Assembly: GCA_030529545.1 (NCBI GenBank)
Contig: JAUMWR010000005.1
Coordinates: forward strand, 1-50,499
DNA length: 50,499 bases
Source of the DNA: Buchananella hordeovulneris
GTDB lineage: Bacteria > Actinomycetota > Actinomycetes > Actinomycetales > Actinomycetaceae
Direction: 5' to 3'
Below, piece by piece: positions 38,260 through 47,037 of the stretch. Each line of letters opens with the position of its first letter. The first letter of the stretch is position 1. Below the pieces are notes generated by a model that was not told the origin of the DNA, searched no databases, and saw only the letters and a list, made by a program, of their open reading frames with translations. A program made the translations under genes and the position numbers.

Positions 38260-40868
38260 GCGCGCCACCGCAAAAATCCGAGCCCGGCCGCGCCCAGGGC
38301 GAGCAAGGCGCCCAGCAGCGCCAGCAGGGGCACCACGCGCGGGTCCACGGCGGGGGCGGCCACCGGCGCTACCGCCGCTGCTGCGGCGGCTTCCTGGCGG
38401 GCGGCGGGCTTGGCCGGGACGGCCAGTGCGCGCAGCACTCCGGCGCTGGCCGCAGTGGCGCGGGCCTGGGTGGCGGACTTCCATGTGGCGGCAGCGGTGT
38501 CTCCTGCAGCCACCGCGCTGACGGGAGCGGTGCAGTTTGAAGTAGTGGCCACCTTGGCGATATCCACATCCCCTACCGCGATCGTCAGGGTCTCGGTGTC
38601 GCTGGCATGCACGCCGTTGGCAAGCTGGACGCTCTGGGTGGAGTTGATCTTGTATACGCCGGAGGCGGTAAAGATCCAGTTGGCGTGCGCGTGGACTCCC
38701 AGAGGGATCTGGTAGGTGCCGCCGTTGTTGAAGACGATCTCCTGCACGCCACCGAAGGCGCCAGAGAGGTAGACGCGCACCGCGCCGGGGCCTTCAATCG
38801 AGTTAATGGTCCAGCTCACGGAGCCGCGCGCGTTGGCGCTGGTGAGCGCCTCGGTGGACCAGCCCAGCCAGATCAGGCCCGGGGCCTGGGTCTGGGGGAC
38901 CTGCCACACGGTGGAACCGGGGGTGCCGACGGCGCCGAAGCCGGCGGGCAGGGTGACCTCGCTGCCGGGCTTGAGCCACAGAATGGTGCCAGCCGGTTCG
39001 CGGTAGACCTTGGGGCCGCCCGTGTCGTCGCCGATCAGAGACTGGATGCCGCCACCAACCAGGCGGGTGGCGTAGTCGATGTGCCCGGCTTCCAGGACCG
39101 GAAGGCGCGTCTCGCAGGGGGCAGTGGAGGCCGCCGCAGACGGCGCAGCTGCGGCGGGCGCGGGCTTCTCCCGGGGCGGGGCCACCGGCGGGGGAACTAC
39201 CCCGGGCTTGTTGACCTGCGGCGCACACACTGCGGGGTCCAGGCGGCTCACGTCCGCCTCCCCCACGGCCAGGGCCAGTGTGAAGTTGGAGGAAACGGTG
39301 GTGCCGCTGGGCAGCTCGGCCGCCCGCTGCATGCCCAGGCAGTAGACGCCGGGAGCCGTGAAGGCCCAGGAGCCGTGCGCGTGGGTGCGCTTGGGGATCA
39401 CCGCGTAGTCCTCCGGGCCCACTCCGTTGGCGGTGGCGAAGTAGATGCGCGGGTTGCCAAAGGTGTCCGTGTCGAAGATGCTCACGTGGCCCGGACCGGT
39501 GGCGCTAATCAGCTTCCACCCCACCCCACCCGTGGTGGCGGCTGAGTCGATGTGCTCGGTAGACCAGCCCGGCCAGAGGATGCCGTCGCGTTGCTTTTGC
39601 GGCAGCAGGTAGACGGGGGTGCCCGCTGCGCCGATGAAGGACCACTTGGGGTGCTTGGGTAGCACCGTCTTGGAGGCGGGTAGGGCCTGCAAAATGGTCT
39701 TGGCTGGGTCGCGCCAGATGGGCTCGCCGCCGGTTGTGGTGTCCTTGATCCAGGTGAGCAAGCGGCCGTTTTCCAGCGTGGAGGCCACGTCGATGTGCCC
39801 GTCGTTCAAAACGACTGCGCCGGCGGCGTTGACGTGCCGGTTGGGGACCCGCCAGTTGCCGGGCGCCGGCTGGCTGGGCCGTGCAGACGCGCTCGGGCTA
39901 GGGCCGGGCGGCGGGGTAGGCGCGGAGATACTGGGCGCCGGGCTGGCACTCGCAGAGGCGCTGGCGCTCCCCCTTGGCGTCGGCGCACCAGTGGGCGCGC
40001 CGGTCGGCTCACCCGACGGAGCCGGGGCGGAGGGGGTCGGGCTGGCGGCGGGGGGCGCGGGCGGCAACGTCGTCCCCCCAGCGCTCGGCGCGAGGCTGGG
40101 TTCGTCACCCGGCTCGCTCGTGGGGGTGGGCTCGCCGGAGGGGGCTGCCTGGCTGGGGATGGGGGTGGGCGCCTCTGCCGGCTCGCACTGCACACTGAGT
40201 GGGTCTACGTCCCCCACCGCGAACGCGATCCGGGAGGTCACCTGCTGCTCAACTCCCTGCACCTGCGCGGAGCGGGTGGCGGTTAGGCAGTAGCCTCCCG
40301 CTGCGGTGAAGACCCACGCGCCGTGGACGTGCTTGTCCTGGCCGATGTGGAAGGAGTCGGCAGCGTCCACGCCATCACGGGAGTTCCACAGGATCGTGGT
40401 GCCCTCGATGATGTCCGACTGGAACACGGCCACATCGCCCGGTCCCTCCACCTTGTCCAGGGTCCACTCAACGCCGGCGGGGACCATTCCCACCGGAATG
40501 TGCTCGGTGGACCACCCCGGCCACACGATGTGGGTGACGGAGGTTTCCGGCAGGAGCCACACCCCCTGCCCGGCCGCAGCGATGAACTCGAAGCCGTCGG
40601 GCAACGTCCGCTGGGCAGCGGGCAGGACGTGCAGCACCACATCGCTCAGCTCGCGCATGACGTAGCCGGACTGTACGGTGGAGTCCTTCAGCTTGGTGAC
40701 CAGTTGGCCGTTCTCCACCAGCGAGGCGACGTCCACGTGCCCAGCAGAGATCACGGTGCGAGCGTTGTCAGGTTCAGCTAGAGCGGTAAGCGGAGCAAAA
40801 ACGCTGTTTAGCCCGCTTAGGGCGACAGCGCCGGCGGTGAGCAGGACGGCTAGTTCCTTGCGGGGCAC
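38256..40868 (-). CDS. ABC transporter-associated surface repeat protein, three repeat domains
   Basis: This 870-residue wall or membrane-surface protein has a signal peptide ending near residue 31. Three copies of the anchored-repeat domain sit at about 38-225, 350-545 and 595-770. They are separated by Pro/Ser/Thr-rich stalks. The Ala-rich C-terminus ends in one membrane span and RWRA. Each copy has GH(V/I)D, WxGWSTE and HxHxxWxFTAxGxY: DKHVHGAWVFTAAGGY, RTHAHGSWAFTAPGVY and GVHAHANWIFTASGVY. It is the first gene of the six-gene operon, starting at GTG (40866-40868) with a weak site. The family is TIGR03773-like; the role in metal capture is inferred from neighbours. One stalk encodes a copy of the dispersed repeat. 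Confidence 0.9.
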   Translation of the reverse strand: MPRKELAVLLTAGAVALSGLNSVFAPLTALAEPDNARTVISAGHVDVASLVENGQLVTKLKDSTVQSGYVMRELSDVVLHVLPAAQRTLPDGFEFIAAAGQGVWLLPETSVTHIVWPGWSTEHIPVGMVPAGVEWTLDKVEGPGDVAVFQSDIIEGTTILWNSRDGVDAADSFHIGQDKHVHGAWVFTAAGGYCLTATRSAQVQGVEQQVTSRIAFAVGDVDPLSVQCEPAEAPTPIPSQAAPSGEPTPTSEPGDEPSLAPSAGGTTLPPAPPAASPTPSAPAPSGEPTGAPTGAPTPRGSASASASASPAPSISAPTPPPGPSPSASARPSQPAPGNWRVPNRHVNAAGAVVLNDGHIDVASTLENGRLLTWIKDTTTGGEPIWRDPAKTILQALPASKTVLPKHPKWSFIGAAGTPVYLLPQKQRDGILWPGWSTEHIDSAATTGGVGWKLISATGPGHVSIFDTDTFGNPRIYFATANGVGPEDYAVIPKRTHAHGSWAFTAPGVYCLGMQRAAELPSGTTVSSNFTLALAVGEADVSRLDPAVCAPQVNKPGVVPPPVAPPREKPAPAAAAPSAAASTAPCETRLPVLEAGHIDYATRLVGGGIQSLIGDDTGGPKVYREPAGTILWLKPGSEVTLPAGFGAVGTPGSTVWQVPQTQAPGLIWLGWSTEALTSANARGSVSWTINSIEGPGAVRVYLSGAFGGVQEIVFNNGGTYQIPLGVHAHANWIFTASGVYKINSTQSVQLANGVHASDTETLTIAVGDVDIAKVATTSNCTAPVSAVAAGDTAAATWKSATQARATAASAGVLRALAVPAKPAARQEAAAAAAVAPVAAPAVDPRVVPLLALLGALLALGAAGLGFLRWRA
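40059..40079 (-). repeat. Dispersed repeat, variant copy (wall protein stalk)
   Basis: This is identical over 21 bases to the reverse complement of 35537-35557. It encodes part of a Gly-Gly-Thr-Thr-Leu-Pro-Pro stalk. Confidence 0.7.
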
Positions 40869-40891
40869 GGCGAACTTTCTAGTTAGGGGTT

Positions 40892-40910
40892 CACAACGCG
40901 AACCGTTGTG
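40892..40910. promoter_or_regulatory. Dyad upstream of the transporter operon
   Basis: CACAACG (40892-40898) and CGTTGTG (40904-40910) are perfect inverted arms around 5 bases, 24 bases ahead of the operon start codon. It is a possible operator or leader hairpin. Confidence 0.5.
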
Positions 40911-40923
40911 CTAATGGTTATCA
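40909..40923. promoter_or_regulatory. Zur/Fur-like box between divergent surface operons
   Basis: TGCTAA-TGG-TTATCA is a 15-base imperfect dyad (5 of 6 arm positions pair) in the only AT-rich part of the divergent intergenic region. Its form resembles 7-1-7 type Fur-family boxes such as actinobacterial Zur sites. It is 41 bases from the minus-strand start codon and upstream of a TATCCT box for the plus-strand gene. Confidence 0.4.
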
Positions 40924-41060
40924 ATATGACTGCGTCTATCCTGTCTGTGGCTCGGCGGAGTGTCAACTACAATCCCCCGGCCACATTCATCACAAGATTC
41001 ACCCCATCGGAGTGCGGAGAGGGCGGATTCGCCCCTGCCCAGCACCCCTGAAAGGTAAAT

Positions 41061-43022
41061 ATGCGTATCACTTCTAACCTGCGAGGCTGGCGGCGCTTCG
41101 CCGTCGTCGGCGCGGCTGCCAGCGTGACCTTTGCCACCCTTGGTGCCTCGCTGCCGGCCCTGGCTGACGACACCGCAGCGGCCGGAGACAACGCGGCGGC
41201 CGCCGACGCCCAACCGCTTGGCCCGATCCAGCCTGCCCCGCTCGGCAACCTCACCGAGGGCAACGCCCCCGCCCCGGCCAGCCGCTTGGTCTTTGACCGG
41301 GGCCACGCCGACGTGATCTCCACCCGTCTAGAAGACGGCCAACTCAAGCTGATCTCCCGGGTGGACCAGCCCGGCGAGCTAGGCAAGGTCTTCCCGGTGG
41401 ACAACGTCCGCTTCTGGATCAACGACGTAGCGCGCACCACGCTGCGCAACGACTTCTCCCCCGCCGGTTCTGCCGGAGAGACGATCTGGCTAGTGCACCA
41501 GGCCGGCATGCTCCCCACCGCCCTGTGGCCCGGCTTCTCCACCGAGCTAGTGCCCGCTGGCGCCCTGGAGACCCCGACCACCTTCACCTTGGACAAGGTG
41601 GAGGGCCCCGAGGGATTCCGCGTTGTCCTGCTGACCGACGACGCCGCTTCCGGGCGCCAGGTCTGGTGGAACGTCTCTCAGCAAGGCGCCGTGAATAACC
41701 AGTTCTCCCTGGGACGCCAGCACGCCCACAGCTACTGGGCTTTCTCCAAGCCGGGCGAGTACAAGCTGACCGTGACGGCTAGTGCCCGCATCGGCGGCAA
41801 GGAATCCAGCGACACCAAGACCTACCACTTTGTAGTGGGCCCGCAGCTGCCGCCCGCCAAGCAGGTCTCCCTGTCCCTGCGTGGGCAGTCCGCCCTAGTC
41901 GGGGAGACCATCAGCTACACCGCCACCGTCGATCCCACTGCCGAGGGCTACGTGGAGTTCTACTCCGGCGAGGAGCTGGTCGGCCACAAGGTCGTGGAGA
42001 ACGGCACCGCTACTTACTCCTTCCAGTCCACGGATCTGGGCCGCTACTCCGTCTCCGCGCGTTTCGTCCCCGCCCGCTCTGACCACTTCCAGGCCGCAGA
42101 GGCCGCCAAGGTGGAGGTTTTCTCCCGCGCGCTCACGCGCCTGGCCGGTCCTTCCCGCTACGCCACCTCCGCTGCCCTGCTGGAGGCCGGTAACTGGGCT
42201 AACGAATACGTAGTGCTCGCTTCCGGTGAGGGCTTTGCCGACGCGCTGGCCTCCACCCCGCTGGCCGGCGCCCTGCGCGCCCCGGTCCTCCTTACCAACC
42301 CGCGCCGTTTGGAGGGGGAGACCGCCAATGCTCTGCGCGTCTCCCACGCTGCGGGCGTGCGCAAGGTGATCCTCGTGGGTGGTACCGCCTCCATCTCCCC
42401 CGCAGTCGAGAAGGCCGTGCGCGACGCAGGATTCCAGGTGGAGAGGATCGCCGGTCCCTCCCGCACCATCACCGCCGTCGAGGTTTCCAAGCGGATCGAT
42501 CAGATTCTCACCGGGCGCGGCCAGAAGGTGAAGCAGGTCATGCTGGTTGACGGCACTAACTACCCCGACGCCCTTTCTGCGGGCCCGATCGCCGCTGCCA
42601 ACAACGGCGTGCTGTTGCTGACCGACGGCGGCTCATTGTCCGGGGCTACCCTGACCCAGGCCAAGGCGTTGCAGGCACCTGTCACGGCCGTCGGTACGGC
42701 GGCGCGCGCGGCCGGCAACCTGACCCAGGACAAGGTGGTTGGCGCCAACCGTTACCAGACCTCTGCGCTGCTCGCGGAGCGTTTCTTGCCTGGCACTCCG
42801 ATCGTGGTGCTGGCCGCTGGGAACGGTTTCGCCGACGCCCTGTCGGCGGGTGCGTTCGCTTCCCTGGAGCGCGGCATCGTGTTGCTGACTACCCCCGCCA
42901 AGCTGCCTGCCGACGCGATTTCGCTGTTCAGTAAGCGCGCGGTGGAATTCGCCGTGCTGGTGGGCGGCCCCAGGTCCGTTTCCTCCGCCGTCGAGAACGA
43001 GGTCAAGGCCCTGATCCGCTGA
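41061..43022 (+). CDS. Surface protein: choice-of-anchor M domain plus CWB2 repeats
   Basis: This 653-residue secreted protein has a signal peptide ending near residue 35 (LPALA). An anchored-repeat domain (about 75-265: RGHADVIS, WPGFSTEL, QHAHSYWAFSKPGEY) comes first. A beta-sandwich, Ig-like segment follows (about 270-355). Three cell-wall-binding repeats (PF04122, about 358-653: RLAGPSRYATS, VLVGG, FADALSAG) form the C-terminus. It thus carries the same head domain as the transporter operon but is held to the wall non-covalently. It is transcribed divergently from that operon across 192 bases, with GAAAGG before the ATG. Co-regulation is likely; metal binding is inferred. Confidence 0.9.
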   Translation: MRITSNLRGWRRFAVVGAAASVTFATLGASLPALADDTAAAGDNAAAADAQPLGPIQPAPLGNLTEGNAPAPASRLVFDRGHADVISTRLEDGQLKLISRVDQPGELGKVFPVDNVRFWINDVARTTLRNDFSPAGSAGETIWLVHQAGMLPTALWPGFSTELVPAGALETPTTFTLDKVEGPEGFRVVLLTDDAASGRQVWWNVSQQGAVNNQFSLGRQHAHSYWAFSKPGEYKLTVTASARIGGKESSDTKTYHFVVGPQLPPAKQVSLSLRGQSALVGETISYTATVDPTAEGYVEFYSGEELVGHKVVENGTATYSFQSTDLGRYSVSARFVPARSDHFQAAEAAKVEVFSRALTRLAGPSRYATSAALLEAGNWANEYVVLASGEGFADALASTPLAGALRAPVLLTNPRRLEGETANALRVSHAAGVRKVILVGGTASISPAVEKAVRDAGFQVERIAGPSRTITAVEVSKRIDQILTGRGQKVKQVMLVDGTNYPDALSAGPIAAANNGVLLLTDGGSLSGATLTQAKALQAPVTAVGTAARAAGNLTQDKVVGANRYQTSALLAERFLPGTPIVVLAAGNGFADALSAGAFASLERGIVLLTTPAKLPADAISLFSKRAVEFAVLVGGPRSVSSAVENEVKALIR

Positions 43023-43037
43023 GACAGTGGCCAACAA

Positions 43038-43077
43038 CGGAGGCGGGCAGCGCAATCGATTGCGCTGCCCGCCTCCG
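43038..43077. terminator. Bidirectional terminator (40-base perfect palindrome)
   Basis: Bases 43038-43057 are the exact reverse complement of 43058-43077. It lies between the convergent ends of the surface protein gene and the HAD gene. TTTT follows on the plus side. Confidence 0.88.
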
Positions 43078-43108
43078 CGTTTTGCTGCGCGGGGCGCTAG
43101 ACGGCCGG

Positions 43109-43936
43109 CTAGCCTGCCAGGCCCGCGAGTGCCCTGGTGACCGTGATTACTCCGTGCTCGGCGTTGCTGGGGGCCAGGTAGTTGGCCCCGGCGATCACCT
43201 CGGGGTGGGCGTTGGCCATGGCGAAGGAGTAGTCGGCGGCGGCCAGCATCTCCACGTCGTTGAAGAGGTCGCCAAAGGCGAGGGTCTGGGCGGGGGTGAT
43301 CCCCAGGCTCTGCTGGAGTAGCTTCACGCCAACGCCCTTGTTGATCTTGTTATCCATGACGTCGATCCACTCCTTGCCGGAGACCACCACTTGGTTGCCG
43401 GCGCGCAGGGGGTCGAGCAGGTGGGCGGACTCATGGGCGTCCACCGCGTCGTAGACGGCCATCTTCACGATGTCGTCCTCCACCGCCAGCAGGTCGTCCA
43501 CGATGTTGAGGCGGGCGTAGTACTTGCCGGTGTCCTGCAAGAAGGCCTCGTCGGAGCGCTCCACGTATGCGCCGCGCGCGCCGCACGCCACCACGGCGTG
43601 GCGCACCGGGTCCAGGCCGCGCACCAGCTCGACCGTGGACTCGTACACGCCGGGGCCCAGGGTGGTCAGGGAGATGCGGTCGCCGCCTGCCACCACGACG
43701 CCGCCGTTCTCTGCGATGTAGGCCAGGTCCGGGTCTCCGAACATCTGCAGCAGCGTGTAGTACTGGCGCCCGGAGGCGGGAACGAACCGAATCCCCTTTT
43801 CCTTCAGCTCCGCCAGGAACCGGTCGATTCCCGGCGGGAGCTGGCTGCGCTCGTCTAGCAACGTGCCGTCCATGTCGGCGACAACCATTTTTACCTCGAC
43901 GCTGCCGGGCTCGATCTGGGTCCAGGAGATAGTCAT
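43109..43936 (-). CDS. HAD-superfamily Cof-type phosphatase
   Basis: This 275-residue cytoplasmic hydrolase has the four HAD motifs. Motif I is MVVADMDGTLLD near residue 17 (both aspartates present), motif II the Ser of VPASGRQ, motif III the Lys of NKINKG, and motif IV FGDLFNDVEML. The large cap between motifs II and III is of the Cof (type IIB) class, which usually acts on sugar phosphates or nucleotide-linked substrates; the substrate is not predictable. The start at 43936 follows GAGGGA. An in-frame extension to 44026 lacks a site. It is monocistronic and shares a terminator with the convergent surface protein gene. Confidence 0.88.
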   Translation of the reverse strand: MTISWTQIEPGSVEVKMVVADMDGTLLDERSQLPPGIDRFLAELKEKGIRFVPASGRQYYTLLQMFGDPDLAYIAENGGVVVAGGDRISLTTLGPGVYESTVELVRGLDPVRHAVVACGARGAYVERSDEAFLQDTGKYYARLNIVDDLLAVEDDIVKMAVYDAVDAHESAHLLDPLRAGNQVVVSGKEWIDVMDNKINKGVGVKLLQQSLGITPAQTLAFGDLFNDVEMLAAADYSFAMANAHPEVIAGANYLAPSNAEHGVITVTRALAGLAG

Positions 43937-44139
43937 TCCCTCATTCTCCCTTGCCCGTAACTCTGGCGCAGCGCAACGGTGTGGCAGCGCCGCGAGCACG
44001 GCCGATCGTGCGCCTCGCATAACCACGCGAACGCTCCTCGGAATTTCCCGCGGGAGTCAGCCCCTTTTGGGCCGAGCTGAGTCATTTGGCCTGGTTTTAT
44101 TGCGCGGTTTGGACCGTTTCTGCTGCGTGACTTGGCCGC

Positions 44140-46026
44140 TCAGCCCTCAGCAATCTCGAGGGCCTCGAGCCACTCCTCCTCCAGCGCCGCATGCTGCGAC
44201 TCGAGCTCGTCCAGCTGGGCGGAGAGGGCCTGCAGCCGCTCCAACTTGCTCGCGTCGGCGCTGATTTCCGCCATTTCCGCGTGCACCTTCTCGATCTGCG
44301 CGCTCACCTTCTCCAGGCGCCGCTCCGCGCTCGCCGCCGCCTTGCGGGCCGCGTGCTTTTGCGCCGACGTGTAGGTGGACGACGTTCCGCCCGCCGCCGC
44401 GCCACCAGTGGCCGCCCCGGAGGCAGGCGCACCCTGGGAGGCAGGCGCGGGAACGTCGGCCCCCATCTTCACTGCCTCGATCTGGGCGGCGCGCATCTCG
44501 AGGTACTGCTCGACTCCGCCGGGCAGGTCGCGCACGGAGCCGTCGCCCAGGAGGGCTACCTGGTGCTCGGTGACGCGCTGGAGGAAGTAGCGGTCGTGGG
44601 AGACGACGATCAGGGTACCTGGCCAGCCGTCCAACAAGTCCTCCATCGCGGCCAGGGTGTCCGTGTCGAGGTCGTTGGTGGGCTCGTCCAGCAGCAGCAC
44701 GTTGGGCTCATCCATCAGCAGGCGCATGAGCTGCAGGCGGCGGCGCTCGCCACCGCTGATCTCGCCCACGGCGGTCCAGGCGCGCTCGCGGGCAAAGCCC
44801 AGGCGCTCCACCAGCTGGGAGGCGGTGAGTTCCTTGTCCCCCACCATCACGCTGTTGCCGCGCTCGGAGACGGCCTCCACCACGCGCAGGTGGGAAATGG
44901 CGTCCAGCTCGTGGGTGGACTGGGAGAGCACGGCCAGCTTGACGGTCTTGCCGCGCTTGATACGCCCGGAGGTGGGCGGCAAGACGCCCTCGATCAGGCG
45001 CAGCAGCGTGGTCTTGCCCGCGCCGTTGACGCCCACGATGCCCACGCGCTCGCCCGGGGCCAGGCGCCAGGTGACGTCGCGCAGGATCTCGTTGTCGCCG
45101 TAGGACAGGCTGACGTTTTCGAGGTCGATCACGTCCTTGCCCAAGCGGGCGGTGGCCATCTTCATCAGCTCCACCGTGTCGCGCGGCGGCGGCACGTTCT
45201 CGATGAGCTGGTTGGCGGCCTCGATACGGAACTTGGGCTTGGAGGTGCGGGCGGGCGCGCCGCGGCGCAGCCAGGCCAGCTCCTTGCGCAGCAGGTTGTT
45301 GCGCTTCTCCTCCGCCACGACGGCGCGGCGGGCGCGCTCGGCGCGCTCCAGGATGTAGGCGGCGTAACCGCCCTCGTAGGTCTCCACTCGGCCGGGGATC
45401 TGGGTGCCAGGCTTGTCGATGCAGGGCACCACCTCCCACACGCGGGTGCAGATGGCGTCCAGGAACCAGCGGTCGTGGGTGACCACGGCCAGCGCGCCCA
45501 TCTCGCGCCCGCCGCGACGGCCGCGCGCCTGCAGGTGGCGGGCCAGCCAGTCCACGCCCTCCACGTCCAGGTGGTTGGTGGGTTCGTCCAGGATCAGCAC
45601 TTCAGCGTCGGTGGTGAGCACTGCGGCCAGGGCGACGCGGCGGCGTTGCCCACCGGAGAGCTCGCCCACGCGGGCGTCCAGCTCGATCCCGCCCAGCAGG
45701 CCGGCGTGAATGTCGCGGATGCGCGCGTCGGTGGCCCACTCGTGCTCCGCCTTGCCGGGGTGGATGACGTCAACGACCTTGGCGTCGGCGGGCAGCTCGT
45801 CGCTCTGGTCCAGCATGGCCACGCGCGTGGAGCCCGCCAGGGTGAGGCGCCCGGTCTCCGGGGCCAGCTTGCCGGCCAGCAGGCGCAGCAGGGTGGACTT
45901 TCCCGCGCCGTTGGGGCCCAGAATGCCGACGCGGGTGCCGTCCTCCAGCCCCAGGGTGATGTCCGCGAAGACCTCGCGCACGCCCAGGTGGACTCCAACC
46001 TCGTTCAGGCCAAGTAGATGGGCCAC
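44140..46026 (-). CDS. ABC-F family ATPase (Uup/EttA-like ribosome-associated factor)
   Basis: This 628-residue soluble protein has two ABC domains and no membrane part. Domain 1 has GPNGAGKST (near residue 38), LSGGQRRRVA and LILDEPTNHLD. Domain 2 has GVNGAGKTT, ISGGERRRLQ and LLLDEPTNDLD. A C-terminal coiled coil (about 560-628) of the Uup type follows a 40-residue Ala/Gly/Pro linker. ABC-F proteins act on the ribosome; some confer antibiotic protection, but this general Uup-like layout does not indicate that. The linker DNA is bracketed by two inverted copies of the dispersed repeat. The GTG start (46024-46026) abuts the ispE stop, with GAGGAGA just upstream. Confidence 0.93.
   Translation of the reverse strand: MAHLLGLNEVGVHLGVREVFADITLGLEDGTRVGILGPNGAGKSTLLRLLAGKLAPETGRLTLAGSTRVAMLDQSDELPADAKVVDVIHPGKAEHEWATDARIRDIHAGLLGGIELDARVGELSGGQRRRVALAAVLTTDAEVLILDEPTNHLDVEGVDWLARHLQARGRRGGREMGALAVVTHDRWFLDAICTRVWEVVPCIDKPGTQIPGRVETYEGGYAAYILERAERARRAVVAEEKRNNLLRKELAWLRRGAPARTSKPKFRIEAANQLIENVPPPRDTVELMKMATARLGKDVIDLENVSLSYGDNEILRDVTWRLAPGERVGIVGVNGAGKTTLLRLIEGVLPPTSGRIKRGKTVKLAVLSQSTHELDAISHLRVVEAVSERGNSVMVGDKELTASQLVERLGFARERAWTAVGEISGGERRRLQLMRLLMDEPNVLLLDEPTNDLDTDTLAAMEDLLDGWPGTLIVVSHDRYFLQRVTEHQVALLGDGSVRDLPGGVEQYLEMRAAQIEAVKMGADVPAPASQGAPASGAATGGAAAGGTSSTYTSAQKHAARKAAASAERRLEKVSAQIEKVHAEMAEISADASKLERLQALSAQLDELESQHAALEEEWLEALEIAEG
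44377..44465. repeat. Inverted pair of dispersed repeats in the ABC-F linker
   Basis: GGACGACGTTCCGCCCGCC at 44377-44395 faces GCGCGGGAACGTCGGCCCCC at 44446-44465. In the gene they encode GGTSS and GADVPAP at the two ends of the low-complexity linker. Confidence 0.65.
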
Positions 46027-47037
46027 TTATTTCTCCTCGTGGGTGGTGACGTGCGCGCCGGCGGCCGGGCCGCTGGCGGTGAAGGCGACCAGCTCGTAGC
46101 CAAGCTGCGCCGTCCCGAGCTCGGCGGTGACGGCGCGGGCCACGGCGGCGGCGTGCTCGGCGGAGGTACACAGGGCGGCCACGGTGGGCCCGGAGCCGGA
46201 GACGAATGCGCGCAGCGCCCCCGCGCGCTCGGCGGCCGCGATGGTGCGGGCAAGCTCGGGGCGCAGCCGCAGCGCCGGGGCCTGCAGGTCGTTGGAGATC
46301 AGGGCCGCCAGGGCGGGCGCGTCCCCGCTCACTGCGGCGGCCAGCAGCTCGGGCGGGGCGACGGGGGCGGGCACGCCGGCAGCGGTGCCGGCCGCGTCAA
46401 ACTCGTGGAACACCGCCGGGGTGGGCAGCCCCAGGGGTGAGGAGAAGAAGGCTAGGTGGAACTGCACGCCTGCCTCTACCGCGAGGGCCAGGGGCTCATC
46501 CCCGCGAGCGCCGGCGTGCGCAATGCCGCCCACCAGCCCGAAGGGCACGTCGGCCCCCAGTCCACGCGCCAGGTCGAGCAGGGCGGCGGGCGGAACGTCG
46601 GCCATCCAAAGGGCGTTCAGAGCGGCCAGGGTGAGGGCGGCGTCGGCTGAGCCACCGGCCATGCCGGCCGCGATGGGCACGCGCTTTTCCACCGCGATGC
46701 GGGTGGGTAGCGCCCAGCCGAGGCGGGCGGCCAGCGCCTTGGCGGCGCGCACCACGAGGTTGGTGGCGTCGATGGGCAGGTTTTCCGCGCCCTGCCCGCG
46801 CATCGTCACCTCCAGCCAGGCGGGCATGGATCGATCAGTCTTTTGGCCGACGTTCCCGCCCACCCCCTCCTTTTGGGCGCCGGTGAGCGTGGCGGTGGCG
46901 CTTTCGTTGATGTTCAGCGCCAGGAAGACGGTGTCGAGCAGGTGGTAGCCGTCGGGCAGCACGCCGCCGCAGCCGATGTAGAGGTTTACCTTGCCGGGGG
47001 CGGTGGCCTGAACGCTCTTGCCTGCGGCCAGGCTCAT
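46027..47037 (-). CDS. ispE: 4-diphosphocytidyl-2-C-methyl-D-erythritol kinase
   Basis: This 336-residue GHMP kinase phosphorylates CDP-methylerythritol in the non-mevalonate isoprenoid pathway. The substrate loop [20 protein letters not shown] is near residue 15, and the glycine-rich ATP loop [14 protein letters not shown] is present. The C-terminal GSGPTVAAL motif completes the fold. It is longer than the usual 285-315 residues. One excess segment, [17 protein letters not shown] (about residues 60-76), is encoded by a dispersed-repeat copy in a surface loop. A second copy encodes WMADVPP. The ATG at 47037 overlaps the ksgA stop (ATGA). Confidence 0.93.
   Translation of the reverse strand: MSLAAGKSVQATAPGKVNLYIGCGGVLPDGYHLLDTVFLALNINESATATLTGAQKEGVGGNVGQKTDRSMPAWLEVTMRGQGAENLPIDATNLVVRAAKALAARLGWALPTRIAVEKRVPIAAGMAGGSADAALTLAALNALWMADVPPAALLDLARGLGADVPFGLVGGIAHAGARGDEPLALAVEAGVQFHLAFFSSPLGLPTPAVFHEFDAAGTAAGVPAPVAPPELLAAAVSGDAPALAALISNDLQAPALRLRPELARTIAAAERAGALRAFVSGSGPTVAALCTSAEHAAAVARAVTAELGTAQLGYELVAFTASGPAAGAHVTTHEEK
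46588..46610 (-). repeat. Dispersed repeat copy in ispE (first)
   Basis: GGGCGGAACGTCGGCCATCC with AAA downstream, in the reverse orientation to the copy at 46841. It is read in the gene as Met-Ala-Asp-Val-Pro-Pro. Confidence 0.75.
46841..46861 (+). repeat. Dispersed repeat copy in ispE (second)
   Basis: TTTTGGCCGACGTTCCCGCC closely matches the copy at 25110-25131. On the coding strand it yields Gly-Gly-Asn-Val-Gly-Gln-Lys inside an apparent insertion. Confidence 0.75.
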
